A DNA stretch of 6,544 nucleotides, from assembly GCA_031288215.1 (NCBI GenBank), contig JAITRV010000136.1, forward strand, positions 1-6,544, read 5' to 3'. Position numbers and translations under genes: made by a program. Source of the stretch: Spirochaetaceae bacterium (GTDB lineage Bacteria; Spirochaetota; Spirochaetia; Treponematales; Breznakiellaceae). Position 1 is the first letter of the stretch. Every line of letters begins with the position of its first letter. Under the pieces are notes generated by a model that did no database searches, was not told the origin of the DNA, and saw only the letters and a program-made list of their open reading frames with translations. Shown in pieces: positions 1 to 4,895 of this stretch.

Positions 1-1
1 C

Positions 2-1156
2 CCTCCCGCCGGCGGCTGTCCGGGGGTAGATTTAGAGGGCCGTTCGGTGGTGTATCCCGCCCTCATCAATACCCACGATCACCTCCAGGGAAATTATCTG
101 CCCCGGGTCGGCCCCAAGCCGGGGACCTTTTATTTAACCTGGCTTCCCTGGGATAATGATCTCAAGGCGTCGAGTACCTATAGTGAGCGGTCTCAGCTTT
201 CCCGGGAAGAACTCTACCATCTGGGGGCCTATAAGAATTTATTTTCCGGGGTAACGACCGTGAACGATCATTTTCCTCCGGCCTTGAACCGGGAAATTCT
301 TCCCACCCTGCCTATCCGGGTGATTCACAACTACGGCCTGGCCCACGAAGCCTCCTCCTATGACCTCAAGTGGGGGGACGGCCTTGAGGTGGAACATGAG
401 CGGGCGGTCCGCAACCGGGGGCCCTTCATCACCCATTTGGCGGAGGGCTTTGACGAAGAGGCGATGAACGGCGTAACGAGCCTGGAGGCCCGCGGGGTCC
501 TGGACCGTCAGTGCCTGCTGGTCCACTGCATCGGCATCAGCGATGAGGACATCCGAAAAATAGCAAAGGCCGAGGCCAGCGTCTCCTGGTGCGCCGCGTC
601 GAATATGTTTATGTTTAACGTAACCTGTAAGATCCGAAAGTTACTGGAAGCGGGGGTCAACGTCGCCATGGGGACCGATTCCTCCGCCACCGGTTCTTAC
701 AATTTATTGGAGGAACTCCGGTACGCCCGGGAACTGTACCGCCGGCTTTACAGTGAAGACCTGCCGGCCCGCCTCCTTTTTGAAATGGCCACCGTCAATG
801 CCGCCAAAGCCTTCTGGTTACAGGACTGCCTGGGCACCCTGGAGCGGGGAAAACTCGCGGACGTTCTGGTCCTCCGGGGCCGCAGGGATGACCCCTACGA
901 AAATTTAGTTTCCGCTTCCATGGAGGACATTGAACTCCTTATCCTGGAGGGCAGGCCCCTCTACGGCGAACTGCGCTTCCTCGAACTCTTCCCCCCCCGA
1001 TGGAAGGGCAGGCTGCCCCGGGGCTATACCGTGATCCGGGTGGCGGATCGGCCCATGTTTGTCATTGGAAACCCCGGGGAACTCTATCGGGAAGCCAGAA
1101 GAAAGATAGGCTTTAAGAAGGTGCTGGATTTTCTTCCTTTCGAGCCGGAGGTCTAG
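2..1156 (+). CDS. Amidohydrolase-superfamily protein (SAH/MTA deaminase/chlorohydrolase-like), 5' partial
   Basis: Metal-dependent hydrolase with a TIM-barrel fold, cytoplasmic, likely a deaminase or chlorohydrolase on a nucleoside-like or heterocyclic substrate; the exact substrate cannot be read. The frame is open to the window edge: codons before the GTG at 47 continue sensibly (GVDLEGRSVVYPALINTHDH), which is the usual lead-in to the first metal motif, so GTG47 is not the start and the N-terminal beta domain lies outside. Numbering from GTG47: HxH metal ligands H10 and H12; HLAE at 130-133 (third His plus the family's catalytic Glu); H160 in LLVHC; Asp211 in GTDSS. The C-terminal GTLERGKLADVLVL (263-276) is the usual amidohydrolase signature where the chain returns to the small beta domain. 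It is the first visible member of a + strand cluster, with its stop 6 bases before the next start. Family is confident, substrate is not. Confidence 0.88.
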   Translation, partial: PPAGGCPGVDLEGRSVVYPALINTHDHLQGNYLPRVGPKPGTFYLTWLPWDNDLKASSTYSERSQLSREELYHLGAYKNLFSGVTTVNDHFPPALNREILPTLPIRVIHNYGLAHEASSYDLKWGDGLEVEHERAVRNRGPFITHLAEGFDEEAMNGVTSLEARGVLDRQCLLVHCIGISDEDIRKIAKAEASVSWCAASNMFMFNVTCKIRKLLEAGVNVAMGTDSSATGSYNLLEELRYARELYRRLYSEDLPARLLFEMATVNAAKAFWLQDCLGTLERGKLADVLVLRGRRDDPYENLVSASMEDIELLILEGRPLYGELRFLELFPPRWKGRLPRGYTVIRVADRPMFVIGNPGELYREARRKIGFKKVLDFLPFEPEV

Positions 1157-1162
1157 CGGAAT

Positions 1163-2158
1163 ATGCCGAAAACCTTGCATTACCGCAGCGGTTCAGTTAT
1201 CTACGTTCGGGGGGACGAGGCGGAGAAGGTCTTTCTCCTCAAATCGGGAACGGTCAATCTTTCCTATCAGGATATTGAAACCAACGAGCATATCCATGAT
1301 CTGGTCCAAACGGGGGAATTTTTCGGGGTAAAATCGGCCCTGGGCCGGTACCTCCGGGAAGAGAACGCCATGGCCCTGCAGGATCCCGTTCTGATGGTCT
1401 TTACGGTTCCCGAATTTGAAGCCATGATCATGGCAAATACCCGGATTATCATGAAGATGCTCCGGGTGTTTTCCACCCAACTCAGGCGCATCCACCGGCA
1501 GCTTTCCAGAATGATGGAGACCAAGGAGCCGCAGAATCCCGAATTGGGGCTTTTCGGCCTGGGTAAATATTACTTTGAAAATAAGTATTTCGACCGGGCC
1601 ACCTACGTGTTTGAACGCTACCTGAGCGCTTACCCCGCGGGGAGCTCTGCGGCCCAGGCGGCCGAATACCTGCGGAAAGCCGGAACCGCCTCCACCGGCC
1701 TGCCCGGCCCCGCCTCCGCCGAAGATCCTTCCCCTTCCGAGCCCGATCCCCCGGACCTCTCTCCGGGGAACCCTGCCGCCGAAGCCTATACGCAGGGGCT
1801 CGACCTCATCGCCCGGAAAAACTACGCCGAGGCTCATGAGGTTTTTACGAAGATCCTCGAGGAGGATAAGGATCCGGAATATACCGCCAAAAGCAGTTTT
1901 GAAACGGGCCGCTGCCTCTTTTTACAGGCCCGATACGAAGATTGTATCAAGTCCTATACGGCGATGATCATCAAATACCCCAAACATCCCGATCTGGCGG
2001 AGGCCCTGTTCTTCATGGGGCAATCCCACGAAAAAGACGGCAGGAAGGATCAGGCGATGGTTTTTTACAAGAAGATCCTTTCTCAGTCGGAGGACGTGAA
2101 AGAGGAGACCCGCGTGAAGGCCCAACAGGCCCTCGTGGCCCTGGGAGGCGCCGTATGA
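1163..2158 (+). CDS. Cyclic-nucleotide-binding-like domain protein with C-terminal TPR-like repeats
   Basis: A 331-residue cytoplasmic protein without a DNA-binding domain. Residues 1-120 form a Crp-type beta-roll ending in a long helix (about 95-120). The phosphate-binding cassette is degenerate: the usual FGE is FGV (54-56) and the usual RSA is ENA (67-69), so the Glu and Arg that normally hold cyclic nucleotide are absent. Residues 127-173 (ELGLFGLGKYYFENKYFDRA onward) look like a TPR helix pair. A Pro/Ser/Asp-rich linker covers about 175-205. Residues 205-330 contain two or three further TPR-like units (A-Y-G and F-G-L-A-Y patterns), resembling YbgF-type repeats that bind proteins. GGAGG at 1147-1151 lies 11 bases before ATG1163, inside the end of the upstream gene. 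It overlaps the downstream Crp-like gene by four bases. Likely a scaffold or sensor adaptor; this role is inference. Confidence 0.85.
   Translation: MPKTLHYRSGSVIYVRGDEAEKVFLLKSGTVNLSYQDIETNEHIHDLVQTGEFFGVKSALGRYLREENAMALQDPVLMVFTVPEFEAMIMANTRIIMKMLRVFSTQLRRIHRQLSRMMETKEPQNPELGLFGLGKYYFENKYFDRATYVFERYLSAYPAGSSAAQAAEYLRKAGTASTGLPGPASAEDPSPSEPDPPDLSPGNPAAEAYTQGLDLIARKNYAEAHEVFTKILEEDKDPEYTAKSSFETGRCLFLQARYEDCIKSYTAMIIKYPKHPDLAEALFFMGQSHEKDGRKDQAMVFYKKILSQSEDVKEETRVKAQQALVALGGAV
2143..2158 (+). promoter_or_regulatory. Ribosome-binding site and ATGA stop/start overlap
   Basis: GGGAGG at 2143-2148 with a six-base spacer before ATG2155; the TGA of the TPR gene occupies 2156-2158. This fixes the regulator's start and implies translation of the two proteins is coupled. 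Confidence 0.85.
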
Positions 2159-2802
2159 AGCAGGATGATTTAGCCCAATTCAGCCGTTTCGCCCGAACCT
2201 TCCGGGCGGGGGAGATTATTTTCGCCGAGTTTGAAACCGGAACGACCTTCTTCCTTATCCAATCGGGCCGGGTTCAATTGGTCAAGCTCATCGGGGACAT
2301 CGAAAAAACCATCGATATTCTGTACCCCTCGGAAATATTCGGTGAAATGGCAATTCTGGAGAATTTTCCCCGATCCGCCACGGCCATTGCCCTGGATGAG
2401 GTCAAGGTTTTGGAATTCAACCATAAAAACTTTGAAATTCTTATAACCGGAAACCCCCAGATTGCCCTGAGGCTGCTCAAGCTTTTCGCCAAACGGATCT
2501 ACGAATCAAAGCGGCGCTTTATGATCCTGACCCTGGAGGATGAGCAGGCCAGAATCGCCGACGTATTCCTGATGCTGAACGAAACCCTGCCCAACGTCAG
2601 TAAAAATGCCGACAGCCGGGAGTTTGAGGCCACCATTGCCGACATAGCCCATTGGGCCGGCATGAGTACGACCCAGACCCGGGATATTTTATACCATTTC
2701 GCGTCCCAACGGCGGCTGGAAATCTTCAACGACCGGATCAAGATCAAAAACATCAATGATTTTTCCCGCTTTGTTAATTCCCACCGCAATAGAAAACGTT
2801 AG
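2155..2802 (+). CDS. Crp/Fnr-family transcriptional regulator
   Basis: A 215-residue DNA-binding regulator, close to the usual length of this family. Residues 8-105 form the cyclic-nucleotide-binding beta-roll. The phosphate-binding cassette at 62-76 (FGEMAILENFPRSAT) keeps Gly63, Glu64, Arg73 and Ser74, so binding of cAMP or a similar nucleotide is plausible. The dimerisation helix is around 102-128, and the winged helix-turn-helix is at about 150-196 (IADIAHWAGMSTTQTRDILY is the helix-turn-helix core). No Fnr-type cysteine cluster is present. The start is ATG2155: GGGAGG at 2143-2148 sits six bases upstream, and the ATG overlaps the preceding TGA as ATGA, indicating translational coupling. 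A longer frame reaching back to 1942 lies wholly inside the upstream gene and encodes Gly/Arg/Pro-rich low-complexity sequence, so it was rejected. Regulon and ligand are unknown. Confidence 0.93.
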   Translation: MKQDDLAQFSRFARTFRAGEIIFAEFETGTTFFLIQSGRVQLVKLIGDIEKTIDILYPSEIFGEMAILENFPRSATAIALDEVKVLEFNHKNFEILITGNPQIALRLLKLFAKRIYESKRRFMILTLEDEQARIADVFLMLNETLPNVSKNADSREFEATIADIAHWAGMSTTQTRDILYHFASQRRLEIFNDRIKIKNINDFSRFVNSHRNRKR

Positions 2803-2835
2803 GACCCGGCGGCCTGAGCATTTCCGTGCAGGGCT

Positions 2836-3324
2836 TTAATCGATCACGATATAGTCGTTGAAGTAGAGCTTCTCGATGGCACCCAGCCGGAGGATACGGT
2901 TGTATTGTTCCAGTAATTCCTGTTTTATTTCCCCCTCGTCCTTGCGGCGAAGCTCCGCCGCGGAGAGGGCGGCAAAGTAGTTTACGGTGAGGGTCCTGAA
3001 ATTGCCGGTCTTGGCGGCCAGTTCTTCAGAAAAGGGGCGGTCCCCGCGGTCGTAGGGAAAGGCCACGGAGAGGATCACCGTAGCGGGTTGAGAGCCCGCG
3101 GAGGCGGTCCGGAGGCGGCCTATCCCGGCAAAGACCCCTGCCGGGATCTCCGTCCCTCCGGCGGGGGCGGATAATTCCTGCCCGCCCCGGACCAGGGCTC
3201 CCCGGAAGATCAGGGCATAGAGGGTTCCCCCCAGCAGAGAAAGGATCAGCAGTAGGAAGATTGCCATAAGCATCCGGTATACGGCCAATAAAATCCACGA
3301 GGGACGTTCAATAACACGGACCAT
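2836..3324 (-). CDS. FliL-like single-pass membrane protein
   Basis: A 162-residue protein with a short basic N-terminus, one membrane segment at about 11-41 (WILLAVYRMLMAIFLLLILS and following), then a periplasmic domain. The domain follows the FliL plan: a beta strand (ATVILSVAFPY), a helix ending in PFSEELAAKTGNFRTLTVNY, a second helix (LSAAELRRKDEGEIKQELLEQ), then the terminal strand GAIEKLYFNDYIVID, matching the FliL ending where an aromatic-Asp/Glu-Phe/Tyr-hydrophobic run closes the protein. FliL proteins sit beside the flagellar motor stator. No flagellar gene is adjacent, so this may be a paralogue with another role. Start: AGGAG at 3334-3338 is nine bases from ATG3324 but only three from an in-frame GTG at 3330, so ATG3324 is preferred. 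It converges with the Crp-like gene across 33 bases with no clear terminator, and diverges from the cupin. Confidence 0.75.
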   Translation of the reverse strand: MVRVIERPSWILLAVYRMLMAIFLLLILSLLGGTLYALIFRGALVRGGQELSAPAGGTEIPAGVFAGIGRLRTASAGSQPATVILSVAFPYDRGDRPFSEELAAKTGNFRTLTVNYFAALSAAELRRKDEGEIKQELLEQYNRILRLGAIEKLYFNDYIVID

Positions 3325-3345
3325 TTTCACACACTCCTACTTTAG

Positions 3346-3351
3346 AATATA
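3346..3351 (-). promoter_or_regulatory. Possible -10 element for the FliL-like gene
   Basis: TATATT read on the - strand, about 22 bases upstream of the ATG at 3324, which would give a very short leader containing only the ribosome-binding site. The hexamer 17 bases upstream (AAGGTT) does not match a -35 consensus, so this is tentative. Confidence 0.25.
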
Positions 3352-3356
3352 TCGCC

Positions 3357-3390
3357 AAATTTAAAAAAAACCTTATTTTTTTTTAAATTT
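3357..3390. repeat. Perfect 14-bp A/T-only inverted repeat with A-tracts
   Basis: Left arm 3357-3370 (AAATTT followed by eight A), loop CCTTAT at 3371-3376, right arm 3377-3390 (eight T followed by AAATTT). Both neighbouring genes point away from it, so it is not an ordinary terminator. The phased A-tracts could bend DNA, act as an UP element for either promoter, or be a regulator site. Confidence 0.85.
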
Positions 3391-3416
3391 CTGGTATCCG
3401 GCGCCGAATTTTTACT

Positions 3417-3422
3417 TATACT
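3417..3422 (+). promoter_or_regulatory. Possible -10 element for the cupin gene
   Basis: TATACT is a good -10 match about 95 bases before the chosen cupin start. No convincing -35 lies 16-18 bases upstream (around 3394 the sequence is GTATCC). The A/T inverted repeat at 3357-3390 falls where an UP element would be, so it may compensate for the missing -35. Confidence 0.3.
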
Positions 3423-3439
3423 TAGAATCATGAATCGTG

Positions 3440-3467
3440 GTGATCTTCTATATGAGTGATCTTCTAT
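3440..3467 (+). repeat. 12-bp direct repeat, 16-bp period
   Basis: GTGATCTTCTAT occurs at 3440-3451 and again at 3456-3467. It lies in the presumed 5' leader of the cupin gene, just downstream of the possible -10, and the second copy overlaps a rejected upstream ATG at 3466. Confidence 0.85.
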
Positions 3468-3516
3468 GCGCGAGGCCCGGCAGACTGCCGGCATATCAAG
3501 AGAGAAGGAGAGAAGG

Positions 3517-3879
3517 ATGATTGTCCATCGGAGCGAGATGAAGGTTGAACAAAAGGAACGGATGCGGGGAGGGGAAGGGACCGTCTTCCTGACCCACTTT
3601 GTCGGGGAAAATACCCAGAAGAACACCCGGTTGGCGGGGGAATTTACCCTGCCTCCGGGAACATCCATCGGAATCCACCGCCATGATAAGGAGACGGAGT
3701 ATTTTATCTTCCTGGAGGGGACCGGGACGGTAACCGACAACGGCGCCGAGCGTCCCATTCAAAAGGGGGATGTGATGATTACCGGGAACGGCGCTTCCCA
3801 TAGCGTCAAAAACACCGGGAGCCTTCCCCTGATTTTTACCGCCCTCATCGTCACCCACGAAGCGCCGGGTTCGGCCTGA
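3517..3879 (+). CDS. Small single-domain cupin protein
   Basis: A 120-residue protein made of one cupin_2 beta-barrel. Numbering from ATG3517, motif 1 is GIHRHDKETEYFIFLEGTG (about 53-71), with the two His and the Glu expected to bind a metal ion. Motif 2 is GDVMITGNGASHSVKN (about 82-97), retaining the metal-binding His and the terminal Asn but lacking the usual Pro. Such proteins serve as isomerases, dioxygenases, or sugar- or metal-responsive binding proteins; nothing here decides between these. Start: AAGGAG at 3505-3510 sits six bases before ATG3517, whereas the longer in-frame ATG at 3466 has no ribosome-binding site and adds a 17-residue Arg/Glu-rich tail outside the fold. The gene stands alone, divergent from the FliL-like gene and convergent with the secreted-protein gene. 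Confidence 0.88.
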   Translation: MIVHRSEMKVEQKERMRGGEGTVFLTHFVGENTQKNTRLAGEFTLPPGTSIGIHRHDKETEYFIFLEGTGTVTDNGAERPIQKGDVMITGNGASHSVKNTGSLPLIFTALIVTHEAPGSA

Positions 3880-3894
3880 AGGAGGCATTGAAGC

Positions 3895-3924
3895 GGCTGT
3901 CTATGGGGCAAACCATAGACAGCC
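3895..3924. terminator. Perfect 12-bp stem-loop after the cupin gene
   Basis: GGCTGTCTATGG (3895-3906), six-base loop GGCAAA, CCATAGACAGCC (3913-3924). It begins 15 bases after the cupin stop and would be very stable in RNA. No T-run follows, so it is either a terminator of atypical form, a 3'-end stabiliser, or a protein-binding element. Confidence 0.6.
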
Positions 3925-3944
3925 TCAGACAGAGACCCCGCTTA

Positions 3945-3972
3945 TGACAGCCCCCTCAGACGGGGGCTGTTA
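3945..3972. terminator. Second stem-loop between convergent genes
   Basis: ACAGCCCCC (3947-3955), loop TCAGAC, GGGGGCTGT (3962-3970), extendable outward by a G-T and a T-A pair. It lies 15 bases beyond the stop of the leftward secreted-protein gene, so it may end that transcript. It is very GC-rich, but no T-run follows in either direction. Confidence 0.55.
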
Positions 3973-3987
3973 AGCCGGCCGCGGGCC

Positions 3988-4638
3988 CTACAGCCCTAAG
4001 CCAAAGGACAGGCTGATCCCGTTGGTCCGCAGGGCGGTCCATGCTCCCTGGAGGGGAATATCCCGGGAGTTCACGAAGAAGTAGTAATAGGAACTCAGGG
4101 TTTCGTCGGTGGGATCGTAAACCCGGATCTCCCCGGTTTCGCCGTTCACCCATAGTTTAACGGGGACCTGGATGGACGGGTCGTCTCCCACCAAGGAGAG
4201 ATAGTCGTTCAAATCGACACTTTCCTCCAGGGTCATATAGGAATTGCCCAGACTGCGGTACACCTGGGCGCTGAGGCCCGAGGGGATCCCCGAACCGGAC
4301 ACGGGGGTTTCATCGTAGTTGAGCCAGAGCAGGTAAGATTTCCCGCTCCCCCAGGAAGGACCGTCATACGCCTTGTCGGCAAAAACATGAAGTCCAAATC
4401 CGCCGTGACCATCCTCAACGCCCGTTTCATAGCGGACGTTGAATTCATAGATCATAGGGCCTGATTGGGGAGCATGGATATTTGCCTTTGCCAGGGGGGC
4501 GCGGACATCCTTTTGATAGAGCCTCTGGCCATCCACGATCCAATTTCCCGAAACAAAACGGTGCTCCGGCAATCCGGTCTGGGCATAAACCGGGAGGATC
4601 ATGCCGATAATCAGGAGAAAAAGGCATACAGGTTTCAT
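3988..4638 (-). CDS. Secreted protein of unknown function, signal peptide
   Basis: A 216-residue protein that I do not recognise. Residues 1-19 (MKPVCLFLLIIGMILPVYA) are a signal peptide with a hydrophobic core and an A-Q junction suited to signal peptidase I; Cys5 lies too early to be a lipobox. The mature part (about 197 residues) is rich in Tyr, Gly, Trp, Asp and short alternating strands, such as YEFNVRYETG, GGFGLHVFAD, SYLLWLNYDE, VPVKLWVNGETGEIRVYD and GISLSFGLGL. It reads like an all-beta sandwich (LamG or DUF1080-like) exported to the periplasm or outer surface. The C-terminus ends in an amphipathic beta strand. Start ATG4638 has AAGGAG at 4645-4650 six bases upstream. It has its own probable promoter, and its stop lies inside a hairpin-rich gap shared with the cupin. 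The fold assignment is inference. Confidence 0.82.
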   Translation of the reverse strand: MKPVCLFLLIIGMILPVYAQTGLPEHRFVSGNWIVDGQRLYQKDVRAPLAKANIHAPQSGPMIYEFNVRYETGVEDGHGGFGLHVFADKAYDGPSWGSGKSYLLWLNYDETPVSGSGIPSGLSAQVYRSLGNSYMTLEESVDLNDYLSLVGDDPSIQVPVKLWVNGETGEIRVYDPTDETLSSYYYFFVNSRDIPLQGAWTALRTNGISLSFGLGL

Positions 4639-4669
4639 AAACCACTCCTTCTTAAATAATGTAGGGATC

Positions 4670-4687
4670 CCCCAACGTATCTTGGGG
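4670..4687. other. Small stem-loop in the leader of the secreted-protein gene
   Basis: CCCCAA (4670-4675), loop CGTATC, TTGGGG (4682-4687), a six-base-pair stem. It lies between the predicted promoter and start codon of the leftward gene, so it would be in the mRNA leader. Confidence 0.4.
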
Positions 4688-4701
4688 AACTATGTTGAAC
4701 C

Positions 4702-4730
4702 ATTCTACCATAAATCTTATAAAAATACAA
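4702..4730 (-). promoter_or_regulatory. Probable sigma-70 promoter for the secreted-protein gene
   Basis: Read on the - strand: -35 TTGTAT (4725-4730), a 17-bp spacer, then -10 TAGAAT (4702-4707). Transcription would begin near 4695 and give a leader of about 57 bases. One copy of a 15-bp direct repeat overlaps the -35 and the spacer. Confidence 0.5.
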
Positions 4731-4752
4731 GGGGAAGATCTTATAAAAATAC
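4714..4752. repeat. 15-bp direct repeat, 24-bp period
   Basis: ATCTTATAAAAATAC is present at 4714-4728 and 4738-4752, identical in both. The shorter core ATCTTAT recurs at 4781-4787. The first copy overlaps the leftward promoter and the second lies just upstream of it, an arrangement suited to a regulator's tandem sites. Confidence 0.85.
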
Positions 4753-4776
4753 GAAGCTTTGTAAATACTGAAACGC

Positions 4777-4805
4777 TTGTATCTTATGTTTTATAGGGGT
4801 ATGAT
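4777..4805 (+). promoter_or_regulatory. Probable sigma-70 promoter for the MATE transporter
   Basis: -35 TTGTAT (4777-4782), a 17-bp spacer, -10 TATGAT (4800-4805). Transcription would start near 4812, leaving a leader of about 84 bases before ATG4896. Confidence 0.45.
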
Positions 4806-4895
4806 GGGTGATTGGTCTGCATAGACCGCTATTATGAGGAAACCGCGCGGAATCCAACCGGGATTTTGAGCGGCGCCCTCTACGCTGGAGTTATT

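Noticed and set aside
1749..1768. Seven-base-pair hairpin (CCCCGGA/TCCGGGG) inside the TPR gene
   Set aside because: It falls in the Pro-rich linker, where CCN and GG-rich codons readily create such stems. No T-run follows and translation continues through it.
1193..1837. Open frame on the - strand opposite the TPR gene (214 codons)
   Set aside because: Low-complexity Gly/Arg-rich sequence with no recognisable domain. The + strand gene has clear cyclic-nucleotide and TPR patterns.
1942..2154. N-terminal extension of the Crp-like regulator
   Set aside because: It lies entirely within the upstream gene in another frame and encodes Gly/Arg/Pro-rich sequence. ATG2155 has a strong ribosome-binding site and starts right at the family's usual N-terminus.
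2803..2835. Possible terminator between the convergent Crp-like and FliL-like genes
   Set aside because: No stem of useful length and no T-run could be found in the 33 bases.
3466..3516. Upstream in-frame ATG for the cupin
   Set aside because: There is no ribosome-binding site before it and the added residues are outside the cupin fold. ATG3517 has AAGGAG at ideal spacing.
4812..4895. Upstream TTG start for the MATE gene
   Set aside because: It coincides with the predicted transcription start, has no ribosome-binding site, and adds residues not typical of the family.
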